This document shows, piece by piece, positions 30,751-43,484 of a stretch of DNA of 64,000 nucleotides. Under the pieces are notes generated by a model, which was not told the origin of the DNA, did not search any database, and worked only from the letters and a program-made list of their open reading frames with translations. The DNA comes from Podospora comata. Taxonomy: Eukaryota > Ascomycota > Sordariomycetes > Sordariales > Podosporaceae. The translations under genes and the position numbers were made by a program. The stretch is from the NCBI GenBank assembly GCA_017354895.1, contig CP071497.1:2356001-2420000 (forward strand), given 5' to 3'. Every line of letters starts with the position of its first letter. Positions within the stretch are counted from its first letter, which is position 1.

Positions 30751-31545
30751 CTAACCCTCCACCCGCAACCTCTTCGGCCCCCTCGCAACAAAAATCATCA
30801 TACTCCCCACCACCTCCACCTCCACCTCCTCAAAAGCCGCCTTAAGCCCCTCCTCCAACTGTGCCCTCGTATCACCCTCATTCCCAAAAACCTTATAAAC
30901 CCGATTATACAACCACAACGTATACCTCACCCTCAACCCCGCCAGTCCCCGGGCTTGATACTCCCTCCCGGGCAAAATAGTGCACCCAACCAGCACCCCA
31001 TCCCCCCTCAACAACCTCGCCGCCATCCCAAAAACCCCATTTTTACCCTCCGGTGCCGTGGTCCGTAGACAGTGAAAAAGGTTGAACATCGTCAAAACAT
31101 CATACCTCCCCTCCTCCAAACTCTTGGGTATATCCCCATCCAGCACATCATGAAGTACCGTCTCGACCGTAGCCAGCTCCCCCAACCGGCCAACCACACT
31201 CTCAATCCTCCTCCTTGCCTTCTTCAGCGTAGAAAGATTATTATCCATCAACGTGATCCTCATCGACTGCCTATTCTCCAGACAGGATTTCAGCGCCTCC
31301 GCAACAAAAAACCCCGTCCCGGCACCAACGTCGAGATGCTCCCAGCATCTGGCTTCTGTGTGTTCTGGCGGCGAGAAGTATTTCTGGAATAGTGGGAGTT
31401 GGATAGACTTTGTGGGGCAACGCCATATTTGCGTCATGTTGTGGCCCAAGACGTGGATGTCGTAGTAGGAGAGGGTGAAGGCGTTGTAGTAGGTTGAGGT
31501 GGGGGGCTTGCGGCCGTTGGGTGGGGGGTTCTCGTGGGGAGTCAT
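30751..31545 (-). CDS. Class I SAM-dependent methyltransferase
   Basis: An intact 264-residue frame. Motif I is LDVGAGTGFF (71-80), the acidic residue that holds the ribose is in ITLMDNN (Asp 101), and later blocks YDVLTMFNLFHCLR and AARLLRGDGVLVGCTILPG fit motifs of the Rossmann-fold methyltransferase family. The N-terminus (TSTYYNAFTLSYYDIHVLGHN) is a familiar lead-in among fungal small-molecule methyltransferases. The substrate cannot be told. It is 670 bases from the divergent-facing flavin monooxygenase end and on the same strand. Possible role in a secondary pathway, by proximity only. Confidence 0.85.
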   Translation of the reverse strand: MTPHENPPPNGRKPPTSTYYNAFTLSYYDIHVLGHNMTQIWRCPTKSIQLPLFQKYFSPPEHTEARCWEHLDVGAGTGFFVAEALKSCLENRQSMRITLMDNNLSTLKKARRRIESVVGRLGELATVETVLHDVLDGDIPKSLEEGRYDVLTMFNLFHCLRTTAPEGKNGVFGMAARLLRGDGVLVGCTILPGREYQARGLAGLRVRYTLWLYNRVYKVFGNEGDTRAQLEEGLKAAFEEVEVEVVGSMMIFVARGPKRLRVEG

Positions 31546-32215
31546 GGGGAATCGTGGGATCGGTTAGAGGGCTTGGTGGCGTCGTCGAAGGGTGTCAAAG
31601 TGGTGATGGAGGGGGTTTGGACGCCGGTCGATGGGCGCGCTCGTGTCTTTTGAGGGTGTTGGTCTTTACTGACGATGCCTTGCCAGTTTTCCTTGTTGCG
31701 TTTTCGCCAAAAGAATATGCCCCAAAAATTCTTAAAGATGCGACAAAACCCGGTGAATATAGCGGTATCTCAGCGAGGAGAGAGAGGAGCAACTGTGGAC
31801 AGGTATCTAAGGTAAAGTTCAATTGCTCCGAGAGGCAGTGAATGAAGGAAGGCGTGAGACGGAAATAGAAGCATGGAAGCCGCGTTGCGCCTCGTGGTCT
31901 TCACTATCTCCGTGGTCAGCGGCCATGGTGAATATCTCGGTTCCACTTTGGCGTTGCGATATGGTATAGTTGTCAGTTGCGGGAAATCTTGGTAGTTGTG
32001 GACAGGTATGTATATAAACAAGGGCAAAGGCCGGTGCTTCGAATTTCATCCGATATCTCCCCAACAATTGGATCAACTCGGGCCACGTCGTTCAACGGAA
32101 AAAGAAACGCCTGGCGTGACATGGCAAACTTGCGGCTCGGAGTGTGTCAAAATGTGCAAGCGCTGCAATTCATCGCTGTCATTACTGGGTATAGACGCCT
32201 CAGAATACTCACCAT
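31546..32215. other. Spacer between the methyltransferase and the flavin monooxygenase
   Basis: 670 bases holding the methyltransferase 5' flank and the monooxygenase 3' flank. Only short shadow frames seen. Confidence 0.35.
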
Positions 32216-33794
<1,579 letters not shown>

Positions 33795-34938
33795 GGTTGG
33801 TTTGACTGGAAAAGCGAAGATATCGCGTAAAATGTGTCGGTGGTGATGTTTTGGAGCCGCGTGGCATTATGTATGTCTGCCACCTAGTCGTCCGGCCGTG
33901 TGGGTCGGGGTGTGATCCGGGCCAAGCCGGGGGTGGTTCGGGAACGGCCCCACCCTGGCGTATTGTGTTATATCACGCCATCGCTGCGATGGGGAGGTGA
34001 AGGACGCTTTTCCACAGTGACGGGGGACGAAGCTGACCGGAAAAAAATCCGAACTAATTTTTGGCTAGGGCAGAAGTATTTTGAAAGAAAAACGACAAAG
34101 ACGAAGTCGGCACCGGTGGTGGTGATTTGGTAGCGCCTGTGGCTGGCAAACAGAAAAAACAAAAATGTTGGTGTGCTAACAAACAACTACCAGTGACGTT
34201 TGGTGTTCGGTGAGCCAGGCTGCAGCGTTCCTGCCAAGACCTTCCCGATTCGCCCAGGCGTGGTCTGGGCCCTGTCAAATCGTCCCCCGTTTCCCAACTG
34301 CCTTCCATCTCCCCGACACCAGTTTCTTTTTCGTTAGACTAATGGCACATTGCGAACCAGTCATTGTTACAAGCTTCAAAATTTGGACATTACGCAGCTA
34401 TGCAGTTTCTTGGTATCGCCAGGACTCGATACCTGTTCCTGGATGCAGTAGTCGATTCTACCACAAACTTGACTTGGACGAGTTCAATGCCACAGAGGCA
34501 GTATGCTTTCTCGACACGGCCGGAAATGAGCAACAACTCTGGCATTCCTTGAGAACTCTCCTCCTATTAGGCCTCAACATGATCCACCCTACACCACACC
34601 ACATCTCATCCCATCCCACAATGAATGCCGACTGGGCACCAGCACTACTTATCAGCCCTCTCTGAGCCCGGTCTGCGGGACGCTCCCCGAGAATGCGGGT
34701 GGCCCGCCTGTACCACCCAACTAGCGGGTCCGCACGTGGGAACTGCATCTCGATGCCATCCACGGCCTGGATCACGTCAACGCTGGCAACAAGGGTTCCG
34801 ACCGTTGGCTCCCGCGCCCCGAGCTGATCTTTGATCGGCAGCCGCTGTCGATAAAAACAATGCCGCGTCTCCCTGTTTGTGTCACCGATTCCTCGGTGTC
34901 ATCTAACTCTTCAACCACACCGCCAGGCCTCGGACAAC
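33795..34938. promoter_or_regulatory. Divergent intergenic region, 1.1 kb
   Basis: It holds the 5' flanks of the monooxygenase (minus) and the MFS transporter (plus). A shared regulatory region would fit co-expression, but no binding site can be supported by eye. Open frames inside (34,210-34,665 and others) carry no motif. Confidence 0.3.
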
Positions 34939-36744
34939 ATGGCTCAACCATCCGTCGAAAAGGACACCAAGAAGAGCGGGAACGATGTGGACTCTGGGAC
35001 ATCCTCTTCTGTTGAAGAAGGATGGATAGAGTGGGATGAGTCCAAGGCCCGGAGGAAGTCCGTTTGTCTTAGCTTCCGTCTACTACGAAGCGCGGCGCTG
35101 ACATCGTGCGTAGGGTTGACTTTTCCGTTTTGCCATTGTTATTCCTTGGGCTTCTAGTCTTTCAGCTTGACCGGATGAACATTGCTAGCGCCTTGACTGG
35201 TGGCTTTGCAGAGGATATTGGTGTCTCGTTGGATACCATCAATGCTGGCAACCAGATGATGTTTGCTGGTATTGTGCTGTTGGAAATTCCATCCAACCTT
35301 GCCCTTCAAAAGGTATGATCAAAGATGACGCTCAACGATAAGCATTTGCTGACCCCGTATTGCTAGCTCGGACCAAGGAAATGGATCGCAGGTCAAGTTC
35401 TGGCGTTTGGTACTGTGGCCTCACTGCAAATCTTCATCCATAACAAGGCCGGGTTCCTGGCCTCTCGGCTCATACTCGGCTTCTGCGAATCTGGCTACAT
35501 CCCCGGTGCCATCTACACCCTCTCAACATGGTATGCCAAGCGAGAATTGGCCAAGCGGGTTGCTATTCTGTTCTTTGGCATGTTTGGCGCGAATGCAATT
35601 AGCCCATTGTTGGCCACCGGCATCCTGAAATTGGACGGTGCTGGGGGCTTGCATGGATGGCAATGGCTCTTTCTTCGTATGTTTTTCATCCCGACCTTGC
35701 CTCCGATTCGATGCTGACTGATCTTAGTTGAGGGCCTCTTTACCATTGTGGTCTCGTTCATTCTCATCTTCTTCCTCCCCGGATCCCCCGATATGCCAAG
35801 GCCGCTTCTCAGCCCAGGCCTGATCAGGTTTGATTCGAACGACCGCGATATTCTTCAGAAGAGGCTCGAAAGGGACGATAATGAGAAGAAGGGAGGTGCG
35901 CAGGGAATGGAAATTCCCCTGCAGCTGGTGTGGAAGACTGTCACGCACTATCGGCGGTGGCCACATTTCATTTCTACCTTTTGCCTGTTCTCAACATGGA
36001 GTTCTTTGACCACCTACACACCTTCCATCTTGAAGTAAGTTATCCCCGCATATCCGTCTTTTAGCTTGGCTAAATATCTGACTGCAAACAGAGCTCTGGG
36101 CTGGGACACTATTGCCGCGAATGCTTTGGCTGCCGTTGGTGCTTCCCTTTCGCTGGTCTTTGTCTTCATCTTTGCATATATCAGTGACAAAACCAACCTC
36201 CGCGGTGGCACTGTCATCCTTGCACAGGTCTGCTTTCTGATCACGCTGATCGTGGCAAGAGAAGTCCATCCACATGTCGGCCAATGGTCACGAGGGGCTT
36301 TGTGGACAGCTGTCAACGCGCTGGCCGTGGGGTATCACCCTGTCCACAACACATGGCTCCAACTCAACTGCAGAAGTCCAGGTGAACGGAGTATCAGTAT
36401 TGCGTGAGTTCTTCTAGACCGAAAACACACTTGCGGGGTTTTGCTGACAGGTGCAGGATGTGGGTCATGTCTGCCATTAGCGGGCTGATGGTTGGCACAC
36501 AGTATTATCAGGCCAAGGATAGACCATTGTAAGCTGTGCTGCTCACTGCTGCACCTTGATCTATGCTAACGTTGTGTGCCTTAGTTACTCGAACGGTCTC
36601 CGCATTCAGATCATCATGGTGTCTGTTGGTATCGTCTTTGCCATCCTGCAGGTTGGGATTTACAAGGTGCATAATAAGAGAGTGGCTGAGGGGAAACATG
36701 AAGCTGATGAGGATGGTCAGGAGCCACAGATTTATGTCCCCTGA
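34939..36744 (+). CDS. MFS transporter, anion:cation symporter (allantoate/nicotinate permease-like) family
   Basis: Seven exons (34,939-35,057; 35,114-35,312; 35,367-35,676; 35,728-36,034; 36,092-36,403; 36,457-36,528; 36,585-36,744) join into 492 residues; all six introns (51-57 bases) keep the frame, and the last has TGCTAAC. Family signs are VFQLDRMNIASALTG after the first helix and GFCESGYIPGAIYTLSTWY with the expected Gly/Pro pattern; about twelve hydrophobic helices are spread along the chain. The C-terminus is short and acidic. Members move organic anions, vitamins or metabolites across the plasma membrane. Placed divergent to the monooxygenase. Its first intron starts GTCCGT, less usual, but is required to give RRK-VDFSVLPLLF. 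Confidence 0.88.
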
Positions 36745-36808
36745 GTGGCGGATTGGCTCATGTTGTAAGAGGGATGCATTCGTATTGGAGAAGCGTGCAG
36801 TTTTCGTT

Positions 36809-37399
36809 TTATTTCACTCGTGGTTTAAGTGACAAAATCTGGTGGTGGACCTTCATGACCCTGGCGGGGAATGAATAAGCTTCGTCGATCCAATCTCCTC
36901 GAAGTGAAACAGAGTTCTCGTATGTCTTGCAACGTGCTCGTGGTTTAGATAAAGTTTCGGTGCGTCCAAACCCAAAGACTAATGTGTCAGCCGACTTGCC
37001 GTGGCCAAGATTTCTCAAATCAGCATCTGTGAACTGGACGGTTTTGTCTTTAAACAAGTGCGCGTCGTTGGTGACTTTTCCAAGAGCTCCAAGGGTTGGG
37101 ATAGAAGAAAGGAGGATGCCATCTCGCGCAACGATGTAAGGAACCAGCATCCTGACTTCGAGATCTGGAAAGAAAGAATAGTCCTTGCATTGCTTACCAT
37201 CCTGCCCCAATTGGTCTTCAAGAGGCAAATTCCATCCACGCCATCGCATCATCGCAATGATATCAACCACAGCCAACAGAGAAACAATTTTACCAACTGC
37301 AGACTTGGCATCAGGTGTTGCCAGAAAGCGCACCATAGAACGAAGAGTCCAAAGTACAAAGACCCAGGATATGCCCCTCCGGTTAAGGTTGTGTAACAT
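36809..37399 (-). CDS. Hypothetical protein
   Basis: The frame from Met 37,399 gives 196 residues. It is also open upstream to 37,681 but would there overlap the next gene. The sequence has two hydrophobic stretches (GISWVFVLWTL, VGKIVSLLAVVDIIAMM) and a C-terminal ordered part (EVRMLVPYIVARDGILLSSI, KTVQFTDADLRNLGHG). No domain is recognised. It could be a fragment of a larger gene, as no strong start is evident. The 3' end faces the MFS transporter 65 bases away. Confidence 0.35.
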   Translation of the reverse strand: MLHNLNRRGISWVFVLWTLRSMVRFLATPDAKSAVGKIVSLLAVVDIIAMMRWRGWNLPLEDQLGQDGKQCKDYSFFPDLEVRMLVPYIVARDGILLSSIPTLGALGKVTNDAHLFKDKTVQFTDADLRNLGHGKSADTLVFGFGRTETLSKPRARCKTYENSVSLRGDWIDEAYSFPARVMKVHHQILSLKPRVK

Positions 37400-37553
37400 C
37401 TCACTTTTCCCGGGCTCCGGATAGAGCCAACAAGCTGTTCTAAATCGTCCAAGACCCAGCGAGCGGCGGACTATGGCTATTTTGCGTGCCGGCGGATATG
37501 CGTAACTCTCCTTGTGTAACCAAGCATAACCTATCCTATCATCCCCCCACCCC

Positions 37554-38126
37554 CTAAGGATCCCCCTGCCACCCATCCCACTCCTCCGTCCAGCTCTCCT
37601 CCAAACCCGTCTTCTCATAGTACTCACTCCCAAACCGCAACGGCAAGCAAACCCCGTACGGATTTTTTTCTCCCTGCACACTCACCGGCGGGTGAATAAA
37701 ACACGCCAACCCCTCCCTACACTCCCGTTCGTCCTCCCCCCCGCACCAATCGTCATTAGGTTGGCAAATCCCAGGGCCATCACATGAAGGGCCGCAGCCG
37801 CTATTGCGGGGATCGTCAGTGCAGTATTCTACTCTCTCGTCGCAGTTGTCGTAGAGGCCCCATCCGGCGCATTTGGTGTAGATTTTTTGCGTGGAGAGGT
37901 CGATTAGTTGGCAGGTGCCTGGGCAGCCGGGCCAGGAGGGGTCTTTGAGGGTTGTCCAGCGGGTGCAGGTTGGGAAGAGGGGGATGCATGTTAGGGGCGG
38001 AGCGCAGTCGCCGAGGTCGTAGTTGCAGGGGGCGTTGATCTCGGAAGGGGGGGTGGTGGTGTTGGGAAGGGGGGTTGAGAGGATGGTTGGGAGGAGGGGA
38101 AGGAGGAGGATGGTTGGGAGCTTCAT
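37554..38126 (-). CDS. Secreted cysteine-rich protein
   Basis: An intact 190-residue frame. The N-terminus MKLPTILLLPLLPTILS is a typical signal peptide with cleavage near residue 18. The mature chain has 16 cysteines (for example CNYDLGDCAPPLTC, CPGTC, CTDDPRNSGCGPSC, DWCGG), an even number that would suit eight disulfides, and no membrane helix. Size, signal and cysteine content match a candidate small secreted protein; I do not recognise a family. The long CT- and GA-rich composition of the ends is not unusual for such genes. Confidence 0.75.
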   Translation of the reverse strand: MKLPTILLLPLLPTILSTPLPNTTTPPSEINAPCNYDLGDCAPPLTCIPLFPTCTRWTTLKDPSWPGCPGTCQLIDLSTQKIYTKCAGWGLYDNCDERVEYCTDDPRNSGCGPSCDGPGICQPNDDWCGGEDERECREGLACFIHPPVSVQGEKNPYGVCLPLRFGSEYYEKTGLEESWTEEWDGWQGDP

Positions 38127-38772
38127 TTTGGGTGGCGGTGGGAGGGGAGGTGAGGTTGAAGGTTAGCTGCCTAGGCAAGGGTCGTATGGTGGTGTTAAAT
38201 ACTTGGTTGGAGGCGTGGGAGGAATGTGGATTGATGTAATGATGTGGTGGGTATGCAATATCTTCATTGCTCGTCTATGGCTTTAACCGGGCTGACTTGA
38301 TGAAAAATGCAACTGTTGGTCGCGGAGGGTGAATCCTGTTTGCGGAGTTGTTGCCTCCTTTGTGTGGCATGAAGGAAGTCAGTACCAAGCATAAACGGAA
38401 GAGAGTTGCTGCACTGCACCTGTTCAAACACTGGACGCCTTTCTTAAGGGAATTCATCGATGAGTAGCTGTCAGAGCGTTTGGATCAAATGTCTGGTCGC
38501 GCCACAAACCACGTCTGTGTGGGGGTTGTTGGAACCAGCCCAATTCTTTCCCGGGGCAGCAGCCTAGTGGGGCCTCTGCTGCCTCAGAGCTTCCAGGTTG
38601 CGTTGGAAGATTGTGGCAGGTATCAACGTCCACCTAGGGAAGCCATCTGATGGCGGAAAAGCTAGACAGGATATCGGGGAGTCAAATGATAAAAAGGCTT
38701 GGTGAACACTGCGGCTCGTTTTCCTTTCTTTTCCTTTTCCATCACCTAACAATTCAACCAACAACCGGGAAG
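38127..38772. other. Divergent intergenic region
   Basis: It lies between the secreted protein gene (minus) and the F-box-associated-like pseudogene (plus). No supported element. Confidence 0.3.
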
Positions 38773-41060
38773 ATGAGTCCCTACATCATTTGCTGTCCTA
38801 TCTGCGGATGGAGAATATACGACATAGGTGCTGGTTGGAGAAACGAATTTCGTGGTCGTGAGTCTATCTGTGTGCTCAACAGAGTAAATCTCTGCTAACT
38901 CCCGTAGTTTGCATCACACAGAAGAAGGGAAAGATTTACCTGACTGGACTCGGCGTCTATGACGACCCTAGCAGCGGCGGCTTTATTGCGCCACGAAATA
39001 GAGCTGCCAGATATGACGACGATGGATACACCAGGCCTCAGAAGGATCAATTCGCTACCCATAGGCTGGGTACTGGCAAGCGCGGCTTCGCAATTCACGA
39101 TGCTTGTTGGCTCCTCTCCCAGCAAGCCATGTCACCAGCCGCGGTCCCCGTTGACCGGGTTTTCTATTCTCTTGACTCAGCCAAAGACTCGTATAGGCCC
39201 CCTAGGTCCGAATGGGCCTACGAGCAACACGGAGAAGAGGACAGCCTGTTTCCTTGGGAGATCAATGGACGCGATGATGAAGCAGAGGATGCGCCTTGGG
39301 CCGCTGACCCACGTGAGGTGAATGTTCAAACGATACTAGACGTAACCAGACTCGCCGAGAGATGTCCAGACCACGCCAAAGCCAAAAACTTGACCACCGA
39401 GCTATCGGACCTGGTCGGAGAGTTTTCTTGGCTTTTTGAGGCCTTTCTGGATGACAATCGGTGCCGAAGGGACTGGAAATTGCTGTCCCAACTGCTCGCC
39501 GACAAAAACATCATCATCAGCACTCCGTTTACTCGAAGGGGGCTTGATATCAGGAGACATATCTGGTCCCGCATTGTCAAGCTCTTGCCACTCATTAGAC
39601 TTCATAGTCATGAGATTCAGAAACCACTGATGCCGCCTTGGGCAATTGATGACGACGAATTTCCTGCTGATCGCTGGGAAATCGTGACAGGCAATCTCGG
39701 TGGTGCTTGTAGAGAGCTTTTCAGTTACCAATTCCGCCTTCCCAATGACGTGGAGAGTCTTAGCATATCAACCATTGTCGTTGGGTATTTCACATATGTC
39801 TGAGGTCTTTCATTTTGACCTTGTCAGGCCAGAACTTGAAGGTTGGTTACAATAACACCGACCAGGCGGAGTCGTGGACTTATTTGGAGCCGGCAGGGCT
39901 GACAGGCTTGAATGTTGCGGTTGGAGAGAGCGGTATTCATGCACTGCAGTGTGTCAACCCAACAGGGCCGGTGGGTGATTGGCTTGGTCAACACCACAGG
40001 ATTGCAAAGACGAAGCGGATAGGGGGGCAAATGCAATTTCGGCACTGAAAGTTGGTTTCGATGTAAATGGGATCCCCTCAACAGCGAAGACTTGTTGCAT
40101 GATTGGCTGACTCCAGGGATTTCGACTTGTCAGCATAGCTGCTGTCGTAGAGAACGGCCAATCACAGGATGATGAGGGGCTAAACGACTTTCAGCTAAGA
40201 ACCTCCGCCGTGTGGTTTCCTGACATGCCTCCCACCCATGTCAACCTGAACGTGGGTTTCTTCCCCCATGTGGCATCGTTTACCCATGGTTTTAAGCCTC
40301 TTCTCTAGAATCATTTTGGTGGGGCCGGGGGGATCTTACTTGGCAAATCTGACCAAGATATCATTTGATGGCGAAAGATTCAATTTTGGGGACGACAGAG
40401 AGGATGTTCCGGCAGAGTCCAGGCTGTTTGGTCAACCAGTGCTACCAGCCAACAGTGAAGCTGAAGAGGAGAGGGGAGTTAATAAAACCGGCGATACCAG
40501 CATCGATGAAGAGAGGCCGCAACGAGGTCCCCATACACCTGACAGGCAGACGGAGGAGGAATGCGACGAGGAAAGCGAGGAGGAGATTGATGGATACGAC
40601 CCAATAGGGGTTGATGAGTTTGACGAACCTGAAGACGAAGACGAAGACAAGCAAGACATCAAAACCTTTGACATCGATGGCCCAAGGGGAGAGCGCATTA
40701 CTGAGGTCAAGGTGAGCCCGCACTGCACTCTATTTGCTGGGAGAAGAGGGCACAGAATATATGATGGTCGCGTGGGTTATATCAAGGTACGTGAACCTTG
40801 CACATGAATAACGCTCGATCTCAACGCTACGAGGAGTCTACACAATGCACACTGTAAAGTTAACATGCCACTCATAGCTTGGCACGAACCATGGAGGGTC
40901 AGAATCATTTGTCATGGAAAGATATTTTGGCCGGAAATGGGTTGAGAAGAAGAGGTCTTTGTCGGCAGAGCCTGGCACTGCTATCACTGGGTTTTATGGC
41001 GTCCTCGATTCCACCATACCGGTTGCAATTGGGGTTATCACTGAGACTGTGATAATTTAA
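38773..41060 (+). pseudogene. Decayed fungal F-box-associated-like protein gene
   Basis: Start MSPYIICCPICGWRIYD. The first intron (38,858-38,907, GTGAGT, TGCTAAC) joins it to LCITQKKGKIYLTGLGVYDD, PRNRAARYDDDGY and RGFAIHDACWLL, a pattern I recall from a large family expanded in sordariomycetes. Later parts are HIWSRIVKLLP, LNVAVGESGIHALQ, then an intron at 40,063-40,116 leading to FRLVSIAAVVENG, and finally an intron at 40,787-40,877 leading to LGTNHGGSESFVMERYFG and the stop at 41,058-41,060. Between these the frame breaks: a TGA near 39,802 with a shift after it, a shift near 39,980, a TAG near 40,306 and a shift near 40,330. The gene ends nine bases before an LTR. Not functional as read. 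Confidence 0.65.
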
Positions 41061-41069
41061 CTAGGTACC

Positions 41070-41476
41070 TATAACGAACCCCTATCTAGAACCTCTGAAA
41101 GGGATATTGGTTGAAGGTACTTCTGAACAATCCTGGTTCGGTACAGCTAAACAGTGTATGACAAATGGCTTGTCTCAATCAAAATAGTCTCGATACCAAC
41201 GATTATAACTTATATTATATATTGCGGAACTCTGTATCTATACCAGCCAGTTCCTCCGTATATATAAACTGAGGGACCGTAGATCGTTAACTTGCAGACT
41301 GTCCTCAGTCCTCTCCTTATTGGCTACAAGTGGACCGTGGACCGTCAGCCCCGCCGCGGTCTCCGGTCCTAATCTTATTGGTCCGTTCTATCTATCTGGA
41401 CGGTTAGCCCCGCTTAATCGTCCGGTACAGTCCTAATTAATTCTTTACGTCTCCACTATTTTTTAAAACCGTAATA
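41070..41476 (-). mobile_element. LTR (family A), minus orientation
   Basis: A RIP-altered copy of the same LTR as at 6059-6464. It starts on the plus strand with CCTATCTAGAACCTCTGAAA near its end and carries CCAGTTCCTCCGTATATA. About 407 bases. It opens the second island directly after the decayed gene. The next segment, 41,477-41,656, matches 6465-6660, so part of the element interior is attached. Fossil. Confidence 0.7.
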
Positions 41477-41660
41477 TAATACTCCTTCTCTTAGCCGAAA
41501 TTTCTATAGTTTAGTCTCTTTTACAATTAACGATATTATAAGTTTCTTCTTCCTTTTCTTTACTTTATTTTTAACTATATTTAACTATATATAGAAATGT
41601 TATCGTAAAAGTAAATCGTTTTTTTTTTCTCCTTATTAATCCCAGGTTATAGTTTTACTA
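41477..41660 (-). mobile_element. Internal fragment of the family-A LTR element
   Basis: Matches the sequence that follows the minus-strand LTR in the first island (6465-6660). It is cut off by the pogo element. Fossil. Confidence 0.5.
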
Positions 41661-43484
41661 ACGTACATTGTAAGCGAGTGCGCCATATAAGCGAGTGCAC
41701 CATATAAGCGAGTGCACTACTTTCCACCACTCTACAAATACTATCCTCAATTACACCACATTAAAACAAAGAATTAACTATAATTACATCAGAAACAGCT
41801 GAATCTGAGGCATCTGCAGCTTCCTGGCAAGTGCGCACATTATGGCCAGGCTTGCCGCACACACTACAGCACTGAACCTTCGTACGAGCCCCCCCTGCAT
41901 TACTACTATCCGGCTGCGTTTCTTACACTCCCTCCCTATCCACGGCCTTCTGATTCAGTAGATCCTATATCTCTTGTATAGTAAGTAACTCTCTAAGCCT
42001 CACATGTGTTTTTTTAGCTCTCCGGCGCTTACTTAGTACCTCATTAGCCTTATAAAGCGAAGAGACCTCTGTACGAAGGAGAGCTACCTAATGTATTATA
42101 GCCGTTATACCTTTAGTAAGCTAGTCTACCGTAGCCAGTATTAAAGTCGGGGAGCTATTTTAATAGTTAGTAATACGAGTTTTAATAAGCGTTAATTATA
42201 AATTAGCTTCTCGAGGGTTATATAGTATCTAGGAGACTTAAAGTTATATAGTACCAGACCGTAAGTTTAAAAGTGTTAATATATAAAGCTTTATATCTAG
42301 TTTAGAAAGTACCCTCTCTACATCGTACGGTATAAGGCTAGTAGCGGTAAAACTACCCTATATATTCTTCTTTATTATAGAAGTAAAAAAAGCCTCGCGA
42401 AAGGTATAAAGGAACTCGAGCTTACTTATATAATTAATATATATATATATTAAGTCCTTGATCTAGCGACTGTAGGCCTATTTTAGTAGCCTAAAGTAGC
42501 CTATATTGAGTAGCTGGAGGAGGTGGGAGGAGTATAGAGATATATAAAGCGTGATAATAATATTTTACTAATAGTAGCGCTCGAATTTAGTTAAGTAATA
42601 CCTTTCGTAGCTATTAAAGATTAATAACCGGTATTTACCCTTTATACGAGACGCTATATAATAATAATTAAAATACTTAATTCAATTTAAGCTTACCGGA
42701 CTAATAATTTAACTATTCTCGGTAGATACAATACGCTAAGTAAATAGTAAATTATACTCGATATATTAATTAGCGAGGTAGTACTACGTAACTAAAATAA
42801 TAAAAGAAAAGATAGCTTAGCTGAAGGTATTAACTCCCTGGATTACCGTTATTTATTCGTAATTACTAAGCTAAACTAATTTTACTTTACTACAGCCGTC
42901 CGAAATTATAATTACTATACCCACAAAAATAATATTTATTATAAACCTAATTTCGTTAAAATTATAAATATCGTTGTTTATAATACCGTATTTTACTTTA
43001 CTATTCTGTACAAGCGTAAACTACTCGGTAATAACCTTTAAATTTTCATATTTAGCCCTTTAATAATTATATTTATACGTAAAAGGCGTACGGAACTATA
43101 GTTAACATTTAACGAAATTATATACCTAGAGCTTACTAATAAAGAGCGCATCGCGTATATATAGTAATTAGTTAGCTATATCTTTTACACTACGTAATTT
43201 TAGTAGAAAAACCTAAGTATATAGCTTAATAATGTATTGAACAATAGTATCCTCTTCGAATTAAGTAAGCTTCTTCAATTTGGGCGTAATATCGCGTCGT
43301 GCAGGCTAGCCAGCGCGTCGGTATCTAAGCGTACTGCGATCGACGTTATGTATCTTGGCTGTAGCTAATATACTTAGATTTTTATTATTTTAAAGAGCCT
43401 TAGAGGCTAAGATTATATAGGCTTCCTTTGAAGTAGATAGCATTTTGGATTGTTGAGAAAATGAGGTTTTGAGGGTAAGGTTAC
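41661..43484 (-). mobile_element. Fot1/pogo-type DNA transposon, nearly full length, RIP-degraded
   Basis: The minus strand has a transposase-length reading from ATG at 43,443 to TAA at 41,761 (about 560 codons). The N-terminus still reads ILATAKIHNVDRSTLRYRRA then DITPKLKKLT, the HTH part of Fot1/pogo transposases. The C-terminus reads LSKRRRAKKTHVRLRELLTI and CCSVCGKPGHNVRTC, the CCHC zinc knuckle found at the end of these proteins. The middle (DDE) part is heavily changed. The reading has many stops, mostly of G-to-A type, so it is dead. The ends are set by the neighbouring LTR pieces; TIRs are not evident apart from the 17-bp repeats. Confidence 0.75.
41671..41720. repeat. Three tandem 17-bp units at the end of the pogo element
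   Basis: TAAGCGAGTGCGCCATA, TAAGCGAGTGCACCATA and TAAGCGAGTGCAC follow each other without gap. Their place just outside the transposase C-terminus suggests subterminal repeats of the DNA transposon. Confidence 0.7.

Noticed and set aside
36809-37681. Upstream extension (37,400-37,681) of the 196-residue hypothetical protein
   Set aside because: It would overlap the well-supported secreted protein gene on the same strand and is Arg/Gly low-complexity.
41671-41720. CRISPR-like short direct repeats
   Set aside because: The three 17-base units are directly adjacent without spacers and the genome is fungal; they belong to the pogo element.
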